64,000 bases of DNA from NCBI RefSeq assembly GCF_000143415.4, contig NW_003314290.1, positions 1,664,454 to 1,728,453 of the forward strand, written 5' to 3'. The notes below the pieces were generated by a model, which saw only the letters and a program-made list of their open reading frames with translations, was not told the origin of the DNA and did not search any database. Numbering within the stretch: the first letter of the stretch is position 1; each line of letters begins with the position of its first letter. A program made the position numbers and the translations under genes. This document shows, in pieces, positions 33,053 through 48,821 of the stretch. Origin of the DNA: Selaginella moellendorffii. Its lineage: Eukaryota > Streptophyta > Lycopodiopsida > Selaginellales > Selaginellaceae.

Positions 33053-34591
33053 TCAGGCTTGGAAAACTGGGAGCCCCATGCTCGCCATATTTTGGAGCAT
33101 CCATTTCTTCCCTTGCTGCTTAATCTCGCCCCCCAAATCTTGTACCACTGCCGCCCCCGTGCAGCAGCCAAGCTTGCAGCAATGATCCAGCGAGAGGCCG
33201 TTTATCATCCCATATAAGAATCCACTCGCGAACAAGTCGCCAGCGCCGGTTGTGTCCACCACGGACCCGCCTTCCACAGCTTTTGCTCGGACCACCTAAG
33301 ATAAAAATCAGTTGTTTTAGATTGTAGAGCCAAAGTTTGTTTCTTCTAGCTGTTTTTACCTCGTCTCCACTTCGAGCAATGCAGCCCTTTGATCCCAGCA
33401 TAACGACTGCGTTGTTGCAGTACTGCGACAGGAACTTTAATGCCGATTCTGGAGTGGACTCTGGCTCTCCGCTGCAAGAACGAACGGGTAAAAACGAGAG
33501 TATATGGCAATGGAAAACAACTACCCCATGAGTTCACGAGCTTCGTCTTCGTTTGCGAAGCAAAGATCTACTTTTCTCGACTGAAGGAGCTTTAAGAGGC
33601 GCGGCCGGAAGTTCCTCACTACCTACACAAGCAAACAGAGACAGTTAGTCGAATTTGAGGCGACAAAGCTTCTTTCCCTATAGAGATTGTTTGTTGTGTT
33701 GACAGAACCTCAAAGCTAGCGAGATCCATCGAAACAAGAGCACCTTCCAGTTTGGCGAGATGCGCTGCGCTTTCAACAAGCTCTTCTCCATAGAACCCGT
33801 AGCCATTTAGCACAAGCCACTGCAAAGACAACCCAAAAAAAAAAAAAAAACACGGAAATTTGCGTATCAAAACACAAGCTTTCCAAATATCACCTTGATC
33901 CCCTTGAAATCCTCGCGAGTCAATTCGCTTGCCTATGGCAACAAGACACACTTTTAACAACTTGCGAAAACCGAAAAAGGAAAATCAATTTACCTGAAGC
34001 CTCACTGCATCAGATAAACAAGGCCGCATTGTGCGATTGCCAAGAGCATCCACAAGGCACACGCACTAAAACAATGACAAGCAGTAAGAACACCCAGAGA
34101 AAGAAAAAGAAGGAATTTTTAGTCACCTGGCCTGTTGGTCCAGACTTTACTCTCAGGCACGAAAGATCCACCTGAAAGCTTCGCATGCTCGTAGCGAACA
34201 TTTTCCCTTGCTCGTCATTGCCTCTAGCACCGACCATCTTACATCTCACGCCCAGCCCCCCCGCCAAGCCTCGGAGCGTATTCGCTACACTACCTCCAGC
34301 TAGCGTGCGAATTGGACTGGAGAAATCACCATTGGGCAGAACATGCTTGTTCACTTGAGCTAGAATGTCTTCTAGCTCCGTGGCCGTGACCTGAGGGAAG
34401 CGAGCAAGAGCTTTGAGGATTTCGAGGAGGGAGACTAAATATCTTACCCGAATTGAGCCGCCGCGCTCGCCCGGAACAGATTCCAGCATCGCCCAGTCGA
34501 CGCGGGCGACGTGATCAACGAGCGCCACGGGCTGGAGGCCGACGACGACGGCATTGCGCTCGCCATCGCCGTCGCAAGAAGCCGCTCCCAT
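33053..34591 (-). CDS. pfkB-family carbohydrate kinase
   Basis: Eight exons (34448-34591, 34127-34390, 33994-34065, 33894-33932, 33709-33819, 33525-33622, 33360-33471, 33053-33295) encode 360 aa. The ribokinase fold is clear: AGGSVANTLRGLAGGLGV (sugar-binding GG), GARGNDEQGKMF, CVCLVDALGNRTMRP (lid), DLCFANEDEARELM, AVVMLGSKGCIA and the catalytic VDTTGAGDLFASGFLYG, whose Asp acts as base. It closely follows the plant pfkB-like group that starts with VVGLQPVALVDHVARVDW. The substrate of that group is not settled. The start is taken at 34589-34591 (MGAASCDGD). An in-frame ATG at 34706-34708 would add 39 residues that could act as a targeting leader. Confidence 0.9.
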
Positions 34592-36800
34592 TGGCGCCCT
34601 AGATCCTAAATCCGACCGTTGGATTAAAGGTTTAATCCGACGGCCAGCAGCGCTAGGGCACTTGAGGCGGGAAGTCGATGATTTAAAATCCACGCCATTG
34701 TTGAGCATTGGATGAATGGACAGATAGAAGATCGAACTAGGAGACCGAGCTACTATCGAGGAATTGTTCTTTGCGTCTAATAGTAGGAATTTCCTTTGTC
34801 TAGTTTCTGGGATTCAGGGTTCGAAAGATAACTGTAAGTAATGGCGATTATGAGTTTAACTTGAGCTCCTTGGTTACCATCTCCGTCTTGGTGAAGAATC
34901 CAGTGACGGGAAACTCTACTTTTGGGTGGTAAAAGAACAGCCAATCGAAGGTTTTTCCAGTGCCTAACATGATTTAGATTGTAGTCTTTTTCATATTACG
35001 AAATGGTTTCTTGTTCTCAGGAATTGATCGCTTTCAAGAAAGGAACATCGACAGTCCCTTTGAGCATATCCAGGTTTCATGGAAGGTCAAAGAGCTGGCT
35101 CGGTGTGAATGCACCAAATCCAATTGGATGACGAAAACCGCCCAGGAACTTGAAACTCTGGAGTTTGCCTGGAGGTGATGAGCTCATCAGAAGTTCAGTT
35201 CTTCACAAGTTAGATGAATTAGTTTTACTAAATACTTTATTTCTGGAAACTAAGCCAAGATAAATAAAAGAATTAGAATCATGGACCTCAGAAGCTGAGG
35301 ACCGGGCCGGCCCTGATCCACAAACTGCTGAAGAAATACAGCTAAAGCACAATTTAGGATTCCGTGTGCAAAGCTGCTCGCAAAGTGGATGATGGAAATT
35401 TCACTATGTGGATTCCCAGGAATATACCTCATATAAAAAAGACGAGAGACAAAAGAATAAAGAGTCGCAAAAGAAGTGTCGAGAAAGATTGCCCTGGAGC
35501 GTGTGATGAGTGGCTTGCGTTGAGAGGCAAGGGAACATCATGCATCTATAGGTGTATCTTGTCTCCATTGTGGGTTTTTTATTGGTGCATTGCCTGGGAA
35601 TATGTACTGGACAGTATACAACCATATAATGTGGTTAAGGTACACGCATAACACACTTGCCCTCTTTAAGGCAAGAAATATTCTCAGGATTCAATACAAA
35701 TTCAATATCATTGCAACTAAGAGAGGAACAACTCTCTGGAGTCCCAAATAGGTAGCTGAGCCTTGATCTCAGACTAGTGCCAACTTTAGATGCTGAGGGT
35801 GCATGGCAACCTCTCATCTAGATTTATGGAAGATCCCTGGTCAATTGCAGGGAATAAGATGATGAGAATGCTCTTTGTCTTGGGAAAGAAGAACAAGTCT
35901 ATCCAGCACTATCAATAGAGTTTGTTCCTGCGTGGAAAGGGTGAGCCGAGCATTAGCCCAGTGGGCACATTCTGAGCTCATGCTTGTGAACTGCCTTAAC
36001 ATGCATGTGGCAAGCCTATTGAGGTGGTATATATGGCATCTTGTAATGTTGGTCGAATTGAAAATTGCCATGTGGTATGGCTCAGATTTCTGTAGTGGAT
36101 TTCCTCCATGACAGCAACAGCAAATCAAAGGCAAGAGTTTGGTGTTGTGTTGCTCTAATGCAGTTCTCTAGAATTACAATAGCACTCTACCTAGATTTCT
36201 TAGAGTTGCCTGATGATTGTGAAATCCACCATTCTCCCAGACCATCAACCATGAAGTGGATCTCTTAGTGATGGTGAGGAGAGTGATTAGGAGCTTAACT
36301 CACTCTAGTAGGTAGTACATGTTCTCGAGAACATAAGTGCCATATGGGTGGCTTGATCACCTTAATAGGTGAGTTATTGCCTATTAAAAACTTAAAATGA
36401 TCAAAGTTGTTTTTTTTTTCATACTTTCCCTCTTTTTAGATGGTTCTAAATTAAGGTAGATAAGGAATATAAAGTGTTGTATATGGTGTGAAAATCTAAC
36501 ATGTGTATTCATCCATAGCCCACTTGCTATCAACAATGTAAGGAATATATTAAAAAACAACAACAAACTCAAAAGTTTTTTCCTTTGATAATGTTCATGT
36601 TTGATGGCTAATAGTGGAGATTGGTTAGTAGACATGTTCAAACTAGAATTTACCATGTTTTTGAAAATCTACAAGCATGAAGTTCATTTTTATCTATCTA
36701 GATTTGAAATCATTGCCACCTATTTTCCCAAGTGAGCATGAGCATGATTGAGATTTACTATTGAACCTATTAAAGATCCCAATTACAATATTGCCATACA
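34592..36800. other. Spacer, possible LEA-like remnant
   Basis: At 34840-34931 the plus strand reads GDYEFNLSSLVTISVLVKNP followed by VTGNSTFGW and a stop, which resembles a strand of LEA-2 (NHL/LEA14) domains. 35020-35090 may continue it (ELIAFKKGTSTVPLSIS). No start or full frame exists, so at best this is a remnant. From about 35200 onward nothing codes convincingly. Confidence 0.3.
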
Positions 36801-36860
36801 TTGAAAATCAAAATGAAAAAGATAACTAACCTTGATCAACCCATAATCTATGCTCTAAAT

Positions 36861-36977
36861 GAGTCAACCTATAATTTATGGTCCAAATGAGTCTTTAAAT
36901 GAGTCAACCTATAATTTATGGTCCAAATGAGTCTTTAAATGAGTCAACCTATAATTTATGGTCCAAATGAGTCTTTA
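36861..36977. repeat. 40-bp tandem repeat, about three copies
   Basis: GAGTCAACCTATAATTTATG followed by GTCCAAATGAGTCTTTAAAT repeats exactly at 36861, 36901 and 36941, the last copy ending at 36977. A degenerate fourth copy precedes it (36829-36860). Near identity suggests recent expansion or slippage. Confidence 0.95.
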
Positions 36978-38385
36978 GGCTTGTATGCAATTAATCAAAT
37001 TTTTTTCTAAGCATAGGATAAAAGAAAAAAGAATAAATAAATTGCACAAAAGAAATCTTATAGTAGCATATAAAGAAAAAATGAGAGAGAGAGTACTTAG
37101 CTAAAGATTTACTTATTGCCTCATATTGGCTGATCTCTTTGTATGAGTAAAATCAATGAGTTGCTTTGACAAACTCAAGAAAAAACATAAAAAATCACAA
37201 TGCCATGTAATATGAAAATCACACAAAAAATCTCAAAAATCTAGATAAAGAGAAAATGTAAGCACCAAAACCTGGGCAATTAAGATGCAAATGAGGAAGA
37301 TCCCTCAATCTAAGGATATTGTTATATTAATTTCTAGGATGCTAAAACTTTAGAGGTAGAAATTTTTTTCATATTACTTCTTAATTGCTTTCTAGAATGT
37401 TTGAGCTTTCTTGCCCTAAAAGTCACTATCAAAACTTTTATGAAGAATATGTAGTAGTCTAACAAAAATTAATTTTTATTCATACACGTGTGCAAAAAAA
37501 CTAAAGAAACTAAAGTGATTTTCACTTACAGATTTAAGAAAGCAATACAAACACTTCACTCACTAATAATCAGTGCTTATTGCTTATCTTCTTTATCCTT
37601 TTAGCATGAACTAAAAACGCTTACCCCATACTCAATTTCAAAGTCAGTATGTAGTTAGAGTCCATTTAAATTAGATATTGTTATCACAAATGTCACTCTA
37701 GCGTATTATATATATAATGGTCTTTCCCCTATTAAAACTTGTACAATTAATTCTTCTCAACTTATGCACTAACAATAATATAGATCACCATACTTTATCA
37801 AGCAATAAAACTTATAAATAACATGTTTCCCTTATTTCTTTAAATTAATATGTATAAACTTATTCTCTCCATTTACATTTTCATATACATCACATTCATA
37901 GTATCAAAATACTCCAAGCTAATTCAACAACATAATCACACTATTTTGTTTTTGTCCAAATCCAAAGATGTTTAGGAAACCACACCCCCTCAAGGCATCT
38001 AATAAAAAAAACTCCTTAAAGTGTTTTTAAAGTTGTTATGGTTAATGTTTTTGACCATAAATATGTTTGAATCACATTTTTTCTTCTTAATTTGAAAATG
38101 AATAAAACTTAATCTTTCTAAACACTTGATCTTTCTCACCTCCACTGAACTAGCATATGCCATAAGTTTAACCATAAAGAATTAAGGATCCCCAAATATC
38201 TTTTAAGATGTCATTAAATGATTAAAAAGTTTCAATCGTAGTGTTATTTCTCCACTTTCCAAAATGAGCCCAAAATCAAAGACATTTAAGTCACATTATT
38301 ATAGAAACCCATTTTGTCAAAAACTCCTTTTATATCCTTTATACTCCTACATTTAGAAGTAACCAAATTTATCAGTTTTAAAGTG

Positions 38386-39163
38386 GCAACAAGTGTTGCT
38401 CCTCATTTACTCCCTTCTCTTCCCTCTTGAGCACTTTCATGATATTAATTATCTCCTTATTATCAATTTTGAGATCTTTCAAATCCTCCACTTGGATCAC
38501 TATTGCAACTTCATGGCTCTATTGACCACTTTGTTTTTTGTTAACAACCCACACTTAATTATTATTGACTGACAAACCTTTTTTAGTCTCATTTTGAACT
38601 AAAGTGCATTTGAGCTTCTTGTTTTGATGAGCCATGTCAAGTTCTTAAATGTTGCTTGATTATACCCATTTTATATAGGTGGGTCTTGTTTTTCCACTAT
38701 AGGTGAAATTTTTCTCAAAGATGCTTTATTGGCTAATCTTGTTATTGTTGAAGTAGTTAAACTTGCCCCACCCACTATAATTGCATTTTATACAAGTTGG
38801 ATGCTACTCTTTTAGGTATATTTTCAAATCTTTAAATTGTCCACACTTTGGAGGATGAAGACTCAAACAATGGTTCTCAAGCTCTTTATACACCTTGCTA
38901 CTCTTCTTTGGCATCACTACTTTTTTAGTGAAAGGATAAATGAAAATCTAAAATATTTCACTATTTTAGAAGTTAAAGGGGGTTGAGTGGGTTTAAAGTT
39001 AGCTTTGGGTAAAGGGAGTTTGGGTAAATTATTAAATATATTTAATGTTATAAAGGTTTTATTGTGGAGTTGTGAGAATATTATCACATTACATGTTAGA
39101 AAGAAATATTCCAAATTTTGAATGCTTCATTAGAAATAAACTTGAAAAGAACCTTAAAATAAT
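38386..39163. repeat. Direct repeat of about 0.8 kb, left copy
   Basis: Aligns along its full length with 42344-43148, about 4.0 kb away in the same orientation. Shared landmarks: CCTCTTGAGCACTTT, GTGGGTCTTGTTTTTCCACT, TTATTGGCNAATNTT and GGGTAAAGGGAGTTTGGGTA near the end. The copies differ by many point changes and small indels. Confidence 0.85.
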
Positions 39164-41265
39164 CTAATTGTATGGTAGAGATAATGGGTAGATTAGGCAT
39201 AGCCGATCAACCTGAGGCATAGTTTAGCTCCTTGCTTGTGTATTTGTCCTTGTCTTATATCTAGCTTGGGTCTAAACCCAAGTTCCATACTATAGTAGTT
39301 AGTGGAATATCTATATCCTCATATTAGATTATCAGTATGTTGAAATAACATTAGACTTTATTTAGCTCTGTTTTGCGTGTTAGTTCTATTATAAAGATGC
39401 TAGATGCTCTAAAATAGCTCAAATATCGCTTTATACTCTTGTCTTTTTTACTCATCAAACTGTATGCTCAAAAGTCATTCTGTACTCCTCTCATTTCACT
39501 CCTTGGGCTATATGCTTAGGAGTTGTTCCATGCTTTAGTTTCTTAAACTCCTTAGGTATATGCTTGAGTGTTTAATTCTATCTCTTCGTTTAGTGGCCTA
39601 AGGCCCTAAACTCAAGTTCTGCTCCACTGTCCTTGGCCCACGTGTCCAAGGGTAAAGATTTCACTTCGTGGTTATCCTATAGTAAAACATTATAAGATAA
39701 GAGGTGAAAACCATATGCACTATATATTTGTATTAGGCATAATGTGTTTTAGTAGGGCAGAAGGATTGGCAAATAAATGAAACAAGAACAAAAAAGGACT
39801 AATAAATTCTTATTTGTTTTAAATCTTTAGTATGAAAGTACTTATTGGAAAGTATATAGTAGTCATGATTACTTTACAAATCAAACTCATTCATCAAGGC
39901 ATCTAAAATGAGCTTGAGAACAAAATGTATTTTAATCTCAACATGCATATTTTTGTTTTCCAACCTCCACAACTCATTCTGGACTAATGGCATCTATACC
40001 ACTCAAACTTTGCACTTGGTCCAAGAGCTTCACGTGTCCGATTCCATGACTAACACCCAAAGGTACCACTGACATATCAATGTTACACTAAGGCCATGCC
40101 CATTCACCTTTGTCACACTAGTGATCCAACACCACCTACATCACAGTCCCATCTCTTAAAAATTAGGCCATCCGTCCATGAGTGATTATCCTAAATCCAC
40201 TCCTTAGCATCCTTAGGATGCCGGCAGACATGGGAAACAACTTTCCTCAATATCCCTTTTTCGGTCCTCACTAAGTTTCTTTCTGTCCCCACCAAGTTTC
40301 TTTTTGTCCATGGCCGTGTTCACCAACATTGCCAGTGGGTCAATGCCCACAGGCTCAACCACTAAGTCCCATTATCCTCTAGGATTTCCTTACCATATAA
40401 TTATATCCTTGGTCACTACACCAGAGGATTGCTCCTCTTCCTTTTCATCGTCTAGGATTTTGGGACGACATTTCGGAACATTGTGGCTTTATGCGAGCCT
40501 TGTGGGTACTCTTCCCACCTTTTGCCTTTGGGTACTCTATCCATTAGGCTAGAGCAGGTTTCTGCTGAGCTATGCCAAGTATCTAAGTAGGTAATGCCAC
40601 CCATACTTGGATTGAGAGCATCGACCATTCGATCTCCTAGAAGAGCTAGAGGCAGCTCTTGAACACTTTACCAAGCTACCCTACTTATTTATTCGTATTC
40701 ACTCTAGCCTTGGATATATCATCAACCAACACATGGGTATGGCCTTCCTTGGTCACATTGGCCTTTTCTGGCCAAATTAGTTTTACTAGAGTTCAACCCC
40801 CACACTCTCTCTATTATACTTTTGGAACCCTTTGCATCCCCCTCCCCCCCCCCTTCTTGCCCTGGGGGATGATTGCTTTGGGCTTTCACCCAAGTCCATC
40901 TCAGGTTCATCTTAGACTCCATCTCAAACTCTATCTTGGGTCCATCTTGACAATTCCACGTGTCATATATTGGTCCTCTTGTGTCCTTTTTCTAAAAACT
41001 CACTTATTACTCGCTTTGTGCTCATTCCTTGAGCACTTTGTTGAGAGTTCCACTCATGCTCTCGACCTTTCAAGTTGGAGCTTTTACTCTCAACATGTTA
41101 CACTTGTTTGGCTTCTACTGCAGCCACTACCACGTGGCACCAATTCGGCTCCACTTTTAGGGCTTTGGGATTTGTGTCTTACAGGTACTTGGGTTAAATG
41201 TCCTTGGGTTTGAGTAATATTGGGTTGTGTGACTTTTCAAGAAGTTCAAATTCAAAACTTTACAT

Positions 41266-41282
41266 TTAGTATCAAAAGTGGT
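41266..41282 (+). mobile_element. Possible LTR end and tRNA-Met primer-binding site
   Basis: TTTAGTATCAAAAGTGG follows a CA at 41264-41265 and partly matches TGGTATCAGAGC, the primer-binding site common in plant LTR retrotransposons. If real, the GC-balanced stretch ending here is a 5' LTR on the plus strand. No second LTR or gag was seen, so confidence is low. Confidence 0.25.
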
Positions 41283-42343
41283 TTCAAATCCAACTTTGTT
41301 GGTTGGGTACGGGAATCATAACATGCTGAAATTGATATTTGGTAAGTTTAATTTGCCTTTAATTGCCTTTAGGTGTCAAAGGAACAAGGCTACATAAGCA
41401 TTTTCATTTCCTTTTATCTTTTAGTAAACCCTCTTATTCTACAATTGAATGTCAAAATAAATCAACTAAAATTGCCTCCTAGTATTTGTAGAGTTCTTTT
41501 GAGAATCATTTATTTCAGTTATTACACATCAATGCAAAATAAACTTACTAGGAATCCTTGCAAATATATAAAAAAAAAACCTTAAAGTTAGAGATATGAG
41601 GCTTAAAAGATCTACAACAATATTGTTTGTGGATACCATTGAAAGTAATTATTTGTTAAGTAGCATCTTGGCTGCCAATTGCAAATACTACAAAGTATTT
41701 CATGAGTTTTTATTGTTTATTGTTTTTGTTTTTAAGATCAAAGCCATATCTCCTAATAACCAAATTTTGCTGAGGGAGAAAAAAAACTCTAAGGTAGTGT
41801 ATTAATTTTAGGAAATTCTAAAGATGGGAAAAGGAAGAATGAAAATAAAAGATTTATACTTTTCTTTATATAGTAGATTGTCAATTTTTCAATTTCTTTT
41901 ATATTATTTAATAGAACTCAAGCAAGTCCTTTTAGATCTCCTCTTAGCCCTTTTATTTTATCTAACTTGCTTGTTATTTTCTTATAGAAACATGAAATTG
42001 TTTTAAAATTCAATTACTTTTTATCTAACAAAAGTAAAAGTATTGTGATGATTAATTTTGATTCAATTAACAAATAAAGCTAATGTGGTGATGTGAAGTT
42101 GAAAATAACACTATCAAATTTTTCAAATTCACTCCTCCACAACATCATTACTTTCTTTTCTTGCTTCTCTTTTTCAACTTAAAAACCTTACTCAAGTTAA
42201 AAAAAAATTTAATATCTCTCTTCATTGCTTTTGGATGTTCCTTCTATGAATTCAACAAAAGATCTATCATCTCTTCATTGCCTATATTTTAAAGAATTTA
42301 ACTTATTTCCTCGTTACTTGTTTAAATTTTTATCAATCCCTCC

Positions 42344-43148
42344 TTAACAAGTGTTACTCCTCCTCATTCATTCCCTTCTTTTCCCTCTTGAGCACTTTTA
42401 TGATATTGACTATTTCCTCATTATTAATTTTGAAATCTTTCAAGTCTTCAATTTGGATTACTATTGCAACTTCATGGCTTTTTATTTTTAGTTAATAACC
42501 CTCATTTAACTGTTGTTGACAAACAAACCTTTTCTAGTCTCATCTTGAACTAGAGTATATTTAAGCTTCTTGTTTTGATAAGCCATGTCATTTTTTTTAA
42601 TTGTTGCTTGATCATACCTACTTTATATAAGTGGGTCTTGTTTTTCCACTATAAATGAAATTTTTCTTACATTAACTGCAAAGGTACTTTATTGGCCAAT
42701 TTTATTATTATTGAAGTAGTTAAATTTGCCCCACTCACCATGATTGCACTTTATACAAATTAAGTGCTACTCTTTTAGATATGTTTTCAAGTTTTTAAGT
42801 TGTCCACACTTTTAAATTGAAAGTTACTCTATTAGGAGGATGAGGACTTAAAAAATGGTCCTGGAACTCCTTATACACTTTACTACTTTTCTTTGGCATT
42901 ACTACTTCTTTAGTGAAAGGATAAATGGAAACCTAAAATATTTCACTATTTTAGAAGTTAAAAGAGGTTGAGTGGGTTTAAAATTAATTTTGGGTAAAGG
43001 GAGTTTGGGTAAATTATCAAATATATTTAATGTCATAAAGGTTTTATTGTGGGGTTATGAGAACATTGTCACATTGCATGTTAGAAAGAAACATTCCAAA
43101 TTCTGAATGCTCCATTAAAAACAAACTTGAAAAGGACCTCAAAATAAA
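42344..43148. repeat. Direct repeat of about 0.8 kb, right copy
   Basis: Partner of 38386-39163. Has an extra segment near 42810-42840 (TTTAAATTGAAAGTTACTCT) relative to the left copy. The pair could be LTRs of an old element or a simple tandem duplication; no terminal TG..CA or target-site duplication could be fixed. Confidence 0.85.
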
Positions 43149-43599
43149 GCTAAATTTTAAGGAGTGAGTTATAAGAGAACTGTATCATAAAATGAGCAAA
43201 AGCACACCTTCCAGTCTTGGAAGCCAGAGAGAGGGGGAGCATTAGAGTGCAAGTGAGCAATCATTTAGAATGTAACAATCAGGCCTATGAAAATGGCAGA
43301 ACTTTGAGCCTCAGGAACATTTTGTAGTTCAAAATGTTCTCAGTAGGAGAGTTGAATTGGTCTAAGAGGGTTGTAAGATGAGATTGATGATTAGCTCTAC
43401 ATCAATGAGTCTGCTGAGACAATTGACAGGATGATCTTGAGACTCCATTCACGCTTTGTGCATCTGTTCTTCTCCTTCCCTAAGAGTTAAAAGTCAATAC
43501 CTGTTGGGAGGCTGACCTTGCCACTGCCAATGGAGAAATAGAAAAATGGAGGTAGGGGAGAGCCAATTCTACCAAAAAACTCAGCTTCAGGTCTATCAA

Positions 43600-45270
43600 C
43601 TTACCATGGTGTTTGCGTACTGTTCTTATATGTATGTTGTTGTTAGATCCTCGGCTGGTCTTGGATCATATAAAATCTCTCCAAGCATCTGAAGCTTGCT
43701 TGAAAGACTAGGTTTGCAAGTTTGGCGTTGCGAGTTGTGTATTTTCCTTATTCTTTTTGTTTCTGATTGAGTCTTCTTTGTCATTTCACAGCTCGCTATG
43801 CTGATCCATTTGTCAAACAAGGAGCAAGAATTTGCAGAATTGAAGGCAAGTCTCTCTTCAATGTTTCTTTGTTTTTTTCGTTATAAACACAATAGCACTT
43901 TAGACTCTTGTTCACGATTTGAAACTTTCGTTAAGGCCTCCAACACTTCAGGTACTTGTGTATTTTCCAGGTTAACTAGTGACGACATGAGACTGTGACC
44001 TAACAAAATTGTAAGATCGTCTTTTGCTGAATCATGTAGTTACACATATGAAGGTTAGTCTTTTCCAGGTCTGAGGTTGTGACTTCCAAAGTCTAGGAGC
44101 TGGAATTGCGGAAAAGAAGGCCAAAGACCTGACTGACGATACTCCGCACAGTAAAAACGGCAAAATGCTCATGACAAAGTGTCATACGCTGCAAGAGGGG
44201 GAGGGAGGCTTGGGAGGGGAAGGTTCATTTCTTTCCAGTATCTTCGACTTGTTTCAAGCAAAACGTTACAGATACATGATCTGGAAACAAGGCTGGCTGT
44301 TCAAAAGTCTTGAGCTCTAAATTGAAACGCAGCTATCAAGGTTTGTAATCTTACAACGAATCTCCTGAACGTTCTAAAGGTTTAAAATGTTGTGCCAGAG
44401 TTGTTTCGGTATGTCCATGATCTCAATGAAGAGGCTGAGAGCTGTAGCAAATGGTACAAGCTGGGAGGTTTATTTTGACATGTTTGTCTTGGACACAGGT
44501 GCGTATACTGCAGAATCAAGTGGAGCAAAAGGACCGGCAAACGGATGACACAAGAACAAAAAGGGACTCTAGTAAGTTCTCGTTTGTCTATAATCCTTGT
44601 ATCAAAGCGCTTGTGGTGTTTTTCAATGATGCAATGGTCCCATCACGCTCTAAAGCTATATACTTGATAGAAACTTACCTGCCGAGAAGATTGAGTATAA
44701 TAGTAGTCGCGTGATCACTTCCCGCGGCCACTGCCGATCCATAAATCTACACGCAAGATACAAGCTTTTCCTTCACATTTGCAAGTTTCTAAGCCAAAGG
44801 AAAGAAAGAAAATGCAGTACCTCCTTCGAGGGAAAAAGATGGTCATCGTCCTAGAGCTCACCAAAACGTTCAAGCCTCAGCCGAGAAATAGACGCCATAG
44901 CCAAGCGTGGAAAATCCTAAAATGGATTTATTTCTTCTCGAACACGCTTGACCTTTGCCTACCATCACCTTTTCAGCAATGGAAGTGAAGAACACAGCTG
45001 CTTGTACTTGACAATGTTCTCGTAGAAATCCTTGAGTTTCTTTTGCTTCCGTCACCCAAGACGGAGATGGTAATCACATGATTTAGATGCAATGGAACTG
45101 ATCCGCTTTCAATAGAAACAGAATCACAAGCTAAAAACTGGAGCTAGAAGCTATGAAAAGCCCTAATTGTTTTGTTTATCTTGAGTTTCCAACTCCAGGC
45201 AAACTTGCATTCAAACCGAGCCAGTGCTTTGACCTTCCATGAAAACCTGGACATGCTCGAATGTTCCTGA
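43600..45270. other. Unassigned region with coiled-coil-like exon pieces
   Basis: Plus-strand pieces such as AMLIHLSNKEQEFAELK (43795-43846, after an AG, before a poor donor), a LELRKRRPK piece near 44100, VVPELFRYVHDLNEEAESCS (44396-44440 area) and VRILQNQVEQKDRQTDD (44503-44550) look like remains of a coiled-coil gene. No start, stop or continuous frame could be built. Confidence 0.3.
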
Positions 45271-45611
45271 CTTTTTTCAAGACGCTGGCTCAGGAGAGCT
45301 TGTGGCGGTCAAGAGGATTGGTGCTGGATCGCAGCAGGGGGACAAGGTGATGTCCATCAGCAGCATCCATCACCTCAATCTCGTCAAGCTGTCGGGATTT
45401 TGCCTCCATTCATCACTCAGCTTGTTCGTCTACGAGTTCCTCCCCAAGGGCTGGATAGCTTGGATTAGATAGTTTCTCCGTGTGTGATGGTGAAAATGCT
45501 CGAGGGTGCCATGGATCTTGTTGTATTTCCTGGAGAGACCACCTTTTTCTCACTGGTAGTGAGTAGCAGTCTGAAGTGTTCCATCCCGGTCTCGGATTTG
45601 GCACGCTAGAG
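45270..45611 (+). pseudogene. Receptor-like kinase fragment with internal deletion
   Basis: Begins in the N-lobe (GELVAVKRIGAGSQQGDK, VMSISSIHHLNLVKLSGFCL, LFVYEFLPKG) and after about 40 bp of unrelated frame jumps to the tail (VMVKMLEGAMDLVV, then SDLAR and a stop). The catalytic loop, activation segment and C-lobe are gone. It also lacks the QFKAE residues after GDK that the related copy at 62045 has. Same local kinase family as the gene pair at 58.9-62.9 kb. Confidence 0.8.
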
Positions 45612-45729
45612 GATTTGCAAAGTCAAGAATAAAAGTCAATGTATTCAAAGACTCTCTTATCGTCCGAAAACTTTAATGTTTTTAAGGGGGTTAAAGGTAG
45701 TTGCCCTAATAAATTTTAGGGTTGTTACA

Positions 45730-48552
<2,823 letters not shown>

Positions 48553-48821
48553 ACTAGAACTTTCCTGGGAGCCGTTAGATCAACGGCCAGATGTGATGGA
48601 CGGCCACGATTCGCGATGCTGTTAAAATACGAAAGGGCTGGACTTTTTCTCCGCCATAGCCTACCAGTGATTAGGGCTAGATCTAGCGCCGGGATGGGGA
48701 GCCGCGACCGATTCTCCGCGGCGCGCGTCTGATCTGGGAGCTCCGGCGCCACTCCGAGGGATTCCAGGGGCCAGCGGCCTGAGGGATTAGCGCGGCGGCG
48801 TGGGGGCGGAAATCCATCGCA

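Larger units (their letters stand above)
36800..43600. other. AT-rich repeat-laden desert
   Basis: About 6.8 kb of mostly AT-rich DNA with dense stops. It contains a 40-bp tandem repeat, a diverged 0.8-kb direct repeat pair and one GC-balanced stretch (40000-41250) that may be an LTR. The ORF at 40659-41213 has no recognisable domain and lies in this stretch, so it was not called. The region looks like old, decayed mobile DNA. Confidence 0.6.

Noticed and set aside
34592-34708. Upstream ATG for the pfkB kinase
   Set aside because: It would add 39 residues not seen in the plant family, whose members begin close to the VVGLQP block. Kept as an alternative only.
36861-36977. 40-bp repeat as CRISPR or origin
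   Set aside because: Perfect tandem units without spacers in a plant repeat region.
40659-41213. Plus-strand ORF of 184 codons in the second desert
   Set aside because: No domain; Leu/Ser/Pro composition follows the base bias; lies in probable mobile DNA.
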